Shown here: in pieces, positions 55,253 through 62,754 of the stretch
How positions within the stretch are numbered: the first letter of the stretch is position 1
Layout: each line of letters opens with the position of its first letter
DNA from: Clostridia bacterium
Lineage (GTDB): Bacteria > Bacillota > Clostridia > UBA1381 > UBA9506
Assembly (NCBI GenBank): GCA_017416855.1
Contig: JAFQAZ010000001.1
Location: 62,001-126,000 of the forward strand
Length of the DNA stretch: 64,000 nt
Direction of reading: 5' to 3'
Program-made: the position numbers and the translations under genes
Notes under the pieces: generated by a model
What the model was told of the DNA's origin: nothing
The model's database searches: none
The model's input: only the letters and a program-made list of their open reading frames with translations

Positions 55253-56410
55253 ATGAGTAAAGTTAAATTTGGTGTTGTTGGCTACGGAAACATCGGTAGC
55301 GCCCATGTTCGTAATGTTATGGGTGGTAAAGTGCCCAATATGGAACTTTGTGCTGTTTGCGATATTTCTGAAGCAAGACGGAAAGCTTTTTCTGAAGCGT
55401 ATCCCGAAATCCCTGTGTTTGCAACTGCTACTGAACTGTTTAAAAGCGGTTTGTGTGAGGCCGTTATCATTGCGGTGCCGCACTATCATCATCCGGCCCT
55501 TGCGATGGAAGCATTTGATAACGGTCTGAATGTTATTATTGAAAAGCCTGCCGGTGTTTACACCAAGCAGGTTCTGGAAATGAACGAAGCAGCAAAAAAA
55601 TCCGGTAAGCTTTACGGTATTATGTATAATCAGCGCACTAACCCCATGTATCAGAAACTGCGTCAGATGGTGCAGAGCGGTGAACTGGGTCACATTAAGA
55701 GAATCACCTGGATTATTACGGACTGGTACAGATGTCAGGCGTATCACGACAGCAGCACCTGGCGTTCTACCTGGAAGGATGAAGGCGGCGGTGCCTTAAT
55801 TAACCAGAACCCCCATCAGCTTGACCTGTGGCAGTGGATGTTCGGTATGCCGGACAGAATTTTTGCCAAGGTTTCCTTTGGTAAATACTATAACATTGAA
55901 GTTGAAGACGATGTAATGGCATATTTTGAATATGACAACGGCACCACAGGTGAATACATCACCTCCACAGGTGAAGCACCCGGTACCAACCGTTTGGAAA
56001 TCGCCTGCGATATGGGTAAGGTTGTCATTGAAGGGGGGCAGATGCTCTTCTACAGAAATGTTGTGTCTGAACGCGATTTTAACAAAACCAACACAGCTCC
56101 CTTTGGTTCACCGGAGGTTTGGAAATGTGAAATCCCTCACAATGGCGGTGGCGAACAGCATTCCGGCATTTTGAAGAACTATGCTGATGCTTTACTTAAT
56201 GGCAAAGAGTTGCTTGCTCCGGGTGAAGAAGGCATTAATGGCCTCACCATTTCCAATTCCATTCATTTAAGTGCATGGACAGGGGAAACTGTTGACCTGC
56301 ATAACTTCCCCCATGATAAATTCTATGAAATTCTGCAGGAAAAGATTGAAAAATCCACAGTTGTTAAGCAGGATAAGAGCGTTGTAGCAGATACCGAGGG
56401 CTCATACTAA
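55253..56410 (+). CDS. Gfo/Idh/MocA-family oxidoreductase
   Basis: The 385-residue protein has an N-terminal Rossmann fold (FGVVGYGNIGSAHVRNV), the EKPAGVYTKQ motif near residue 100 with the catalytic-lysine position, and a C-terminal alpha/beta domain with GGGALINQNPHQLDLWQWM. Such enzymes use NAD(P) on sugars, inositols or glycosides, and some begin oxidation-elimination cleavage of glycosides. It follows the isomerase gene by 14 bases. The substrate is unknown. Confidence 0.9.
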   Translation: MSKVKFGVVGYGNIGSAHVRNVMGGKVPNMELCAVCDISEARRKAFSEAYPEIPVFATATELFKSGLCEAVIIAVPHYHHPALAMEAFDNGLNVIIEKPAGVYTKQVLEMNEAAKKSGKLYGIMYNQRTNPMYQKLRQMVQSGELGHIKRITWIITDWYRCQAYHDSSTWRSTWKDEGGGALINQNPHQLDLWQWMFGMPDRIFAKVSFGKYYNIEVEDDVMAYFEYDNGTTGEYITSTGEAPGTNRLEIACDMGKVVIEGGQMLFYRNVVSERDFNKTNTAPFGSPEVWKCEIPHNGGGEQHSGILKNYADALLNGKELLAPGEEGINGLTISNSIHLSAWTGETVDLHNFPHDKFYEILQEKIEKSTVVKQDKSVVADTEGSY

Positions 56411-56457
56411 TATTTGAGCATAGTGTAAAGAAGCTTTTATTTTAAGGAGTAAACAGC

Positions 56458-58041
56458 ATGAAAAAAGTATCATCGTGGCAGGAGCTGACCCTGCGTGAAA
56501 AAATCGGTCAAACGGTGATTTCTCTTTGTGAAACCGATAAGCATATTGAAATGTGCGGTAGTATTCAGGGTTTTGCTGAACGGTATCCCATTGGCGGTCT
56601 GTTTAACAATGCAGGGCTGGTAAAAGGCCTGCTCACCGGTGCGCATAAAGAATTTAAAAGTGTTTTGGATGAATACAACAAACATTTACGCGTGCCGCTG
56701 ATTGGTACGGCGGACCACGGTTTTTTTGCAACGGCCTGCGGTGCTGATTTGCCTATGCAAATGGCGGTAGGAGCAACAGATGATGAAAAAGCCGGTTATG
56801 CTGCCGGAGAATTTAAAGCAGAGGATTACAAAAAATCCGGCGTTCATTGGGGATTCTGGCCAGTTTGCGATTTGAGTTTATCCAAACGGAGTCCTGTCAC
56901 GAACATAAGAGCTGTCAGCGATGATGCGGACCTTACCTGCAAAATCGTTAAAGATGAAATTAAAGCCATGAAGAAATGCGGTGTCATTGCCACCTTGAAG
57001 CATTTTCCCGGTCCGCTTTATAATGAGGAAGTTGATCCGCATCTGGCACCTATGGATAATGAAACACCCATGGATCTGTGGCGTGCCACTTACGGCAAAA
57101 TGTATAAAGAGTTAATTGAAGCCGGGGCACCCACCATTATGACGGCTCATACAAATCTGGTGAATTATCAGACAGAAAAGGTGGGTGGTGAATATCCGCC
57201 GGCGACCATGTCTTATGAGCTCACAACCAAGTTATTGCGTGAAGAGCTTGGCTTTAAGGGTGTTGTGGTAACGGATGCTCTCGTTATGGCAGGCTTTGGC
57301 GGCACGGCGGGACTGGATAATACCATTCGTTCTTTTGTAAGCGGTAACGATATGCTGTTGTGGCCTGCTTATGAATATATTGACGAAATGGAAAGACGGA
57401 TTCTTTCCGGAGAAATTGATGAAAAAATTCTGGATGCGGCAGTAGAAAGAATATGGAACCTGAAAAAGGAATATGGCATTATAGACGGAAAAGACATTTC
57501 CTCGGATAAAGAACCGGCATTTTTCGCACAGAAAGCAAAGCAAATTGCAGAAAAAAGTCAGACACTCATTAGCAATGAGTTTGGCGTTTTGCCCCTGCAA
57601 AAGGGCAAGAAATATAATGTTTGCATTGTGGGTGTTACACCGAATGACGGACAATATGAGGAGCTATGTCTGTTGCAGACAGAGTTTGAAAAACTTGGTC
57701 ATCACGCCGATATGCGCCGCAACATTCCCTTGGAAGATATGTATGAGGCCTGTGAAAAATATGACCTGATTCTGTTTGCCCTTTGCCGTACACCCCATTA
57801 TCCTATCGGGCCCTTAGATTTCTGGGGCGAGGAAGCGACAACCATCTGGGCATCTAACTGTGCAGATAAGACAAAAACGGTAGTGGCAAGTTTTGGGAGT
57901 CCCTATCTATACAGATATTACAAACATTCTAAAATGACCTATGTAAACTCCTATTCAAAGGATCAGGCAACGCTTTCGGCTTTTGTTAAGGCAGTGTGTG
58001 GCGAGATTCCCTTTGAGGGCGTTTCCAGTGTGAAACTGTGA
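56458..58041 (+). CDS. GH3 protein, NagZ-like beta-N-acetylhexosaminidase
   Basis: The 527-residue protein has the GH3 (alpha/beta)8 domain with nucleophile D273 (VVTDALVMAG) and KHFPG at 181-185. The loop after it reads VDPH (D193, H195), the Asp-His dyad position used as acid/base in NagZ-type enzymes. A C-terminal alpha/beta domain (about 360-527) is present as in Gram-positive NagZ. No signal peptide. Some NagZ-like GH3 enzymes act as phosphorylases. This supports a hexosamine-containing substrate together with the GH20-like enzyme. Confidence 0.88.
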   Translation: MKKVSSWQELTLREKIGQTVISLCETDKHIEMCGSIQGFAERYPIGGLFNNAGLVKGLLTGAHKEFKSVLDEYNKHLRVPLIGTADHGFFATACGADLPMQMAVGATDDEKAGYAAGEFKAEDYKKSGVHWGFWPVCDLSLSKRSPVTNIRAVSDDADLTCKIVKDEIKAMKKCGVIATLKHFPGPLYNEEVDPHLAPMDNETPMDLWRATYGKMYKELIEAGAPTIMTAHTNLVNYQTEKVGGEYPPATMSYELTTKLLREELGFKGVVVTDALVMAGFGGTAGLDNTIRSFVSGNDMLLWPAYEYIDEMERRILSGEIDEKILDAAVERIWNLKKEYGIIDGKDISSDKEPAFFAQKAKQIAEKSQTLISNEFGVLPLQKGKKYNVCIVGVTPNDGQYEELCLLQTEFEKLGHHADMRRNIPLEDMYEACEKYDLILFALCRTPHYPIGPLDFWGEEATTIWASNCADKTKTVVASFGSPYLYRYYKHSKMTYVNSYSKDQATLSAFVKAVCGEIPFEGVSSVKL

Positions 58042-58072
58042 TTCGAAATTTACGATGAAAAGAGAGAATGAT

Positions 58073-58885
58073 ATGAAAAAATATACTGTTGATGGCCATG
58101 CGCCCAGTTTATTGCCTGATGGCAAAGAGTGGAAGCTTGTATGGCAGGACGAATTTGATGGGGATGTCTTAGACGAAACAAAATGGAGTTTCAGGCTTCA
58201 TATTATGGGTCAGCGTCACGAAACCTGGTGCGAGGATGCTGTATATGTAGACGGCAATAGCAACCTTGTGTTTAAGGTCATTGAAAAAGATGGAGAGTTT
58301 TATTCCAGTCAGCTTCAGACCGGTGAAAATTATATGGACAGACCGGCAGAAAAGAACAATTTCGGTCGGTTCACCTGGCCCATTGCTAAACTTGCCACCC
58401 CTAAATTTATGCATAAGTTCGGCTATTATGAATGCCGTTGTAAGCTACAAAAGAAAAAAGGTTGGTGGAGTGCGTTCTGGCTTCAATCGCCCTTGCAGGG
58501 TTCAACCTTGAATCCAGCCGTTTCTGGCATGGAGCTGGATATTATAGAAAGCTTTACACCGAACAACATTGAGCACAACATTCATTGGAACGGTTGCGGT
58601 GCTGACTGGCAGTGCGCCGGCAGCGGAAACTATGATATTGCTGATACGGAGGACGGCTATCATCTGTTTGGCCTTTTGTGGACAAAAGAGGGTTACACCT
58701 TTTATGTTGACGGCAAAGAGACCTGGCACATTGATGGTCCTGTATCAGAAACAGAGCAGTTCATTCTTATTTCCACCGAGTGTTTGGGCTATAGAAAGCC
58801 GGAACGTGAGTGGCAGGAAGAATGGCGGGCATGTTTAGATGATACCTTTGAAGTGGATTATATCCGTGTGTTTGACGAAGTATAA
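58073..58885 (+). CDS. GH16-family endo-glycosidase without signal peptide
   Basis: The 270-residue protein is a GH16 beta-jelly-roll enzyme. It starts with WKLVWQDEFDGDVLDETKW and has the catalytic ExDxxE set E154/D156/E159 (GMELDIIESF). GH16 enzymes cut beta-1,3/1,4 glucans, galactans or agars and are normally secreted; this one has no signal peptide. ATG 58073 follows AAGAGAG and is preferred over ATG 58055, which lacks a site. It is the last gene of the + strand locus. Confidence 0.9.
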   Translation: MKKYTVDGHAPSLLPDGKEWKLVWQDEFDGDVLDETKWSFRLHIMGQRHETWCEDAVYVDGNSNLVFKVIEKDGEFYSSQLQTGENYMDRPAEKNNFGRFTWPIAKLATPKFMHKFGYYECRCKLQKKKGWWSAFWLQSPLQGSTLNPAVSGMELDIIESFTPNNIEHNIHWNGCGADWQCAGSGNYDIADTEDGYHLFGLLWTKEGYTFYVDGKETWHIDGPVSETEQFILISTECLGYRKPEREWQEEWRACLDDTFEVDYIRVFDEV

Positions 58886-58886
58886 T

Positions 58887-59000
58887 TTGGGGATGTAAAA
58901 AAGTGCATAACACGTGTTATGGACAAACTTCACCTTGCAGTACCGTTGTACAGCGTCGGATTCAGTTTGTCCGTTCTGCCTCTTTTTTTTCTATCCCCAA
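58887..59000. repeat. Structured 114-bp element between convergent operons
   Basis: Imperfect terminal inverted repeats (TTGGGGAT plus an A-run at 58887-58903, against CTTTTTTTTCTATCCCCAA at 58982-59000) enclose a perfect 14-bp palindrome ATAACACGTGTTAT (58907-58920) and a second stem GGACAAACT/AGTTTGTCC (58921-58929 with 58964-58972). The run of T at 58982-58990 could make the inner stem a terminator for the + strand. It may be a small non-coding RNA, a miniature element or a complex terminator. Confidence 0.5.
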
Positions 59001-59029
59001 GGGAATGTAATAAGTGCAGATTTAACAAG

Positions 59030-59065
59030 AAAACAGGCATTTGCTTTATAGCAAATGCCTGTTTT
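59030..59065. terminator. Bidirectional terminator between convergent operons
   Basis: A perfect 16-bp stem (59030-59045 with 59050-59065; core ACAGGCATTTGCT) around a TTAT loop has A-runs on its 5' side and T-runs on its 3' side, so it works in both directions. It lies 7 bases from the end of the minus-strand GH10 gene. Confidence 0.93.
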
Positions 59066-59071
59066 TAACGC

Positions 59072-60397
59072 TTACAGAATCATTTGAAACTCCTTGTCAC
59101 CATTTTTGGTCAGACTAAGGGTTTTTGTTTCGGTTTTATCACCAACGTGTATGATAATTTCATAATCTCCGTAAAAACCGTTGAAAGAAAGGTTGCCGCT
59201 TGCATCGGTTTCTAAAGTTTCTTCGGTGTGCCATTCTTTTTCAAACAGGTTTTTCACGGTGTAAAAGGCCGGTTTGGGGCTCATATCAAAGCGGAGGAGT
59301 CCACCATGATAATAGTTTTCTCCCGCGGTCATATCGCCCTGAGGCGCAAAGGCGGCATAGCCGTCCACTAAGTTCCAGTACATAATAGCTTCTACTGAGG
59401 GGTGACTGAACCAGATGGAATAGAGCCATTTCATAATCTCTGCCTGAATGGATTCGTCTTCCGGTTCGCAACTATAGGCCGGAATGGTCATCTCTGTAAT
59501 CTGAATGGGCTTACTGAAGTCTGCATAGCAATCCAGTACGTTGTAAATGTTCGTGGGGTTATAGTAAACAGCCGTTTCTTTTGCCTCGTCCTCCCGGGGA
59601 AAGAACATATGGAACTGCATACCGATACTGTCAATCCGTGCTCCTTTTAAAAGTGCACGCTCAATTTGCATATAGTATGCGCTTCGGCGCCAGTTGAACA
59701 CATTCCAAATGTTGCAGTGGGCATCGTTGATAATGAGTTTGTTGTTTTGTAAGTACTTTTCTGCACAGGCAAAGCACCATTCTATTAAATCCGGCTCATT
59801 ATAAAAAGCAGTACATTCCTTGAAAGCATACAAGGTTTCGTTGGTCACTTCCCAGCCGGGGATATCGTTGGCATAGTGCAAGGCTAAATCCCGGAATCGG
59901 TTTTCCAAAGCTTCCTTCATTTCGGCAAGGTTCGCTGTATCCAGCCAGGTGGGGTACCATTCTTCATACATTAAGCAATGTTCCTTAGGTTCAATGCCTT
60001 TTTCTTTGCAATATTCAATACATAAATCAAGAGCGGGACGCCTGTATACCTTAGGGCTGTCCTTTGCATATCTTGGTTTGCCTTTTTCCGGCTCTAAATC
60101 GCGCCAGTAAAAGGGGAGGGTGGCCATGTTGGCACACTGGGCAAACAGCTCTCTGTATAGCTTGTTCTTTTCTTCGCATTCAAACTCATCCAGCATAAAC
60201 AGGTTGGCACCGTAGCGGAATTCGTGGTTTGTTTGCTTAGCGGTCACTTTCTTACCGGCAATGGGATTGCCCTCTGCATCAATAATTCTCAGGGTCGCAT
60301 TTGTTTTTCTATAGTTTTCAATGCCTTCAACCACTCGCTTTTCTATGTATTCTTTGTGGTCTTCAAAGGCTTTTAATACCGCTCGTCTGTTGTTCAT
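59072..60397 (-). CDS. GH10-family endo-1,4-beta-xylanase-like enzyme without signal peptide
   Basis: The 441-residue protein has an N-terminal beta domain (about 30-62, ATLRIIDAEGNPIAGKKV), a GH10 barrel with acid/base E187 (WEVTNE) and nucleophile E302 (IQITEM), and a C-terminal beta extension (about 395-441). GH10 enzymes hydrolyse xylan or related beta-1,4 glycans. The lack of a signal peptide points to cleavage of imported oligosaccharides. It is the last gene of the minus-strand operon, 14 bases after the RraA-like gene. AGGAGG precedes the ATG. Confidence 0.9.
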   Translation of the reverse strand: MNNRRAVLKAFEDHKEYIEKRVVEGIENYRKTNATLRIIDAEGNPIAGKKVTAKQTNHEFRYGANLFMLDEFECEEKNKLYRELFAQCANMATLPFYWRDLEPEKGKPRYAKDSPKVYRRPALDLCIEYCKEKGIEPKEHCLMYEEWYPTWLDTANLAEMKEALENRFRDLALHYANDIPGWEVTNETLYAFKECTAFYNEPDLIEWCFACAEKYLQNNKLIINDAHCNIWNVFNWRRSAYYMQIERALLKGARIDSIGMQFHMFFPREDEAKETAVYYNPTNIYNVLDCYADFSKPIQITEMTIPAYSCEPEDESIQAEIMKWLYSIWFSHPSVEAIMYWNLVDGYAAFAPQGDMTAGENYYHGGLLRFDMSPKPAFYTVKNLFEKEWHTEETLETDASGNLSFNGFYGDYEIIIHVGDKTETKTLSLTKNGDKEFQMIL

Positions 60398-60411
60398 TTT
60401 AGGCCTCCTGA

Positions 60412-61320
60412 TTATAAAGCAGATTGAGTGTCGTTGGGGTCACCATTAATAGCCAGGTCATATTCGTGTGACCAGTCCAGACCGCGGTATTCAGCCGCCC
60501 GGTCATCGGTTTCGATGAATTCCATTAACATATCCAGCATTTCTTTAGACCAGGTATTTTTGTCGATTTGTGCCGTGGTGAATTTATTTAAGGTAATCAT
60601 TTCAAAACCAAAGAGGTCCTTCGCCTGGGTTTTAGCTGCGCCACCAACCACTTCTTCTACCAAATGGCTGGGAATAAACAGGACGCCACCGCCAGCACCG
60701 AACACAACATCGCCGGGCAGGCAAACAGCATTGCCGATTCTTGTCACAGTATTATATCCTGTCATAATAAAATCGCGAATGGGGGTGGGGTCAATGCCGC
60801 GGTAATATACTTGAGTATCGGCCACCTTTTTCATTTGCTCCGTGTCACGGATGCCACCCCAGATAACGGCACCGCCGTTTTCGTTTTTGGTTTTGTTTTT
60901 TAAAGCGGTGGTCAGGTTGCCGCCTAAAAATGTGCCTTTATAAATCTTATCATACATATCAATAACCGGCACATCGCCTTCCTGCAGGTTATCAATCACC
61001 CATTGGTTATAGGTGCCGGTGCGGCCTTCGGCACGGCCGATGTTTTTTACCACTTCGTCATAATCCGGTCGATAAGGGCAGTAAGTGGCTGTTACGGCAC
61101 GGCCAATCAGCTTTCTGCCGTCATCGTGCAGAGTATGTAATCGTCCCTCAAACTGACTTTCATAGCCTTTTACAAAAATGGGTTTCCAAACTTCTTCCAA
61201 GGTCAGGGTTTTTAAGGCTTTTAAATATTTATCTTCAACTTTGGGGCGACCATCGTCAAATCGTTTCCCTTTCCATTGAGGGGTTAAGGCAATAATTTCA
61301 TCTCTGTCATTAAAATGCAT
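60412..61320 (-). CDS. RraA-like aldolase family protein
   Basis: The 302-residue protein belongs to the RraA/HMG-aldolase (class II pyruvate aldolase) family. It carries GGAVIWGGIRDTEQM with conserved R158 and D159, and the C-terminal pattern DVVFGAGGGVLFIPSHLVEEVV. It is about 100 residues longer than minimal RraA, with an extra N-terminal part. Metal-dependent retro-aldol cleavage or decarboxylation of a keto acid is the likely role, fitting the upstream sugar-acid dehydratase. RNase E regulation is unlikely. Confidence 0.85.
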   Translation of the reverse strand: MHFNDRDEIIALTPQWKGKRFDDGRPKVEDKYLKALKTLTLEEVWKPIFVKGYESQFEGRLHTLHDDGRKLIGRAVTATYCPYRPDYDEVVKNIGRAEGRTGTYNQWVIDNLQEGDVPVIDMYDKIYKGTFLGGNLTTALKNKTKNENGGAVIWGGIRDTEQMKKVADTQVYYRGIDPTPIRDFIMTGYNTVTRIGNAVCLPGDVVFGAGGGVLFIPSHLVEEVVGGAAKTQAKDLFGFEMITLNKFTTAQIDKNTWSKEMLDMLMEFIETDDRAAEYRGLDWSHEYDLAINGDPNDTQSAL

Positions 61321-61334
61321 AGGTTATTCCTCCA

Positions 61335-62066
61335 TTATTGTAAGTGCATCCCACCGTCGACAATCAAATCGGTACCGGTGACATACTGGGCTTCTTCTGA
61401 GCACAGGAAAAGCACAGCAGGGGCAATGTCTTCCGGTTTTGCTACATAGCCGCAGGGGATTTTTGCTTCTATTTTCTTTAAAATATTGGGGTCGCTCAGG
61501 ACCTCTTCATTTCTTGGTGTGTTAACGGCTCCGGGAGCCACATTGTTTATGGTCACACCGAAGGGAGCTAAAAGAGGTGCAAAATTCTGCACCATTTTCA
61601 TTTGTGCGGCTTTGGAGACGCCGTAAATTGATAGCTCGGGGTGTTGGTTATACTGGTTCACACTGCCAATGGTGACAATGCGTCCCCACTTTTTGTTCTT
61701 CATTTCCTGAGCATATTTTTTTATCAGAAAATAAGAACTTTTCACGTTGCAATCCATCTGAATGTTATAGTCTTCCATGGTAAAGGCATCCCATTCTTTT
61801 TTGAACTGAATGGAAGCATTCAGCACTAAAATATCCACATCACCGGTGACTTTATATAAGTCATCAATGGCTGAGGACTGTAATAAATCAGCCACAACCG
61901 GTATGGCAGCGGGAATTTGTTTGCAGGCTTTTTCGCACTTTTCCATTGAAGCGACTCCGCCAACGAACACTTTGGCGCCACGTTCGGCTAAAAGCTTTGC
62001 AATGGCAAAGCCAATACCCTGGGTAGCACCGGTAACCAAGGCTGTTTTTTCTGTTAAATCAAACAA
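61335..62066 (-). CDS. Short-chain dehydrogenase/reductase
   Basis: The 243-residue SDR has the cofactor motif TGATQGIG (12-19), the NAS structural motif near 83-85, and the catalytic S135, Y148 and K152 (YGVSK). It probably oxidises or reduces a hydroxyl of the sugar-acid intermediate with NAD(P). The start is TTG at 62066, with GGAGG upstream, overlapping the end of the MBL gene by 8 bases. Confidence 0.93.
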   Translation of the reverse strand: MFDLTEKTALVTGATQGIGFAIAKLLAERGAKVFVGGVASMEKCEKACKQIPAAIPVVADLLQSSAIDDLYKVTGDVDILVLNASIQFKKEWDAFTMEDYNIQMDCNVKSSYFLIKKYAQEMKNKKWGRIVTIGSVNQYNQHPELSIYGVSKAAQMKMVQNFAPLLAPFGVTINNVAPGAVNTPRNEEVLSDPNILKKIEAKIPCGYVAKPEDIAPAVLFLCSEEAQYVTGTDLIVDGGMHLQ

Positions 62067-62754
62067 GGCTTAACACCTCCGGGATACTATATTCTTTATT
62101 ATGCTCCATAATCAAGCCGCAGGGTATTTTTGCAGTATATGCTTCAGGATTTTCTGTGTTGCTTGCAAACATACCATAATGGGTAGGGATTCCCACTTTT
62201 GGTTTAATAACTTCTGTCAGCCGGATAGCTTCATTCACATTCATATTGCCCAGCTTTCCGTTAATGCAAATGAACATTATATCAATGTTTTCTGTTTTCA
62301 ACTCTTCCAGTTTTTCGTGATATTCCGTATCACCGGAGAAATACATAGTGATGCCGTTATGTCTGATGATTACACCAATAGCTGGTACGGTATGGTCGGC
62401 AAACACAGCTTGCAGAGAAAAGCTACCGAAGGTGAAGGTATCCCCTTCGTCAAAGGACTGATAGTTTGTAACGCCGCATTCTTCAAGGTTTTTTTCTGCA
62501 TCTTTCGGTGCTAAAAACAACATTTTTTCTTTCTTCATCAGGGGAATGGCGTCTATATCTGTATGATCCAGATGGTTGTGAGTACAAATCACTACATCAC
62601 TTGATAATTTTTCCGGTGAAAAGGGAGCGGCTATCATTCGGGGACGGCCAGCTATATGGTTTACTACATCGGAAAGGTAGGGATCAATGCAAATTTCTGT
62701 CTTGTCGTCTTTTAGAATATAACCATTCTGACCAATCCATTTGATTGTTAACAT
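62059..62754 (-). CDS. Metallo-beta-lactamase-fold hydrolase, UlaG-like
   Basis: The 231-residue protein starts MLTIKWIGQNGYILKDDKTEICIDPYLSD and carries the metal motif HNHLDH at 59-64 with later ligands in VFADHTVPA, SGDTEYH and PTHYGMFA. UlaG-like enzymes open lactones such as ascorbate-6-phosphate lactone. In a sugar-acid operon a lactonase role is plausible. ATG 62754 shares one base with the stop codon of the upstream gene and has GGGAGTGGAG before it. Confidence 0.85.
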   Translation of the reverse strand: MLTIKWIGQNGYILKDDKTEICIDPYLSDVVNHIAGRPRMIAAPFSPEKLSSDVVICTHNHLDHTDIDAIPLMKKEKMLFLAPKDAEKNLEECGVTNYQSFDEGDTFTFGSFSLQAVFADHTVPAIGVIIRHNGITMYFSGDTEYHEKLEELKTENIDIMFICINGKLGNMNVNEAIRLTEVIKPKVGIPTHYGMFASNTENPEAYTAKIPCGLIMEHNKEYSIPEVLSLV

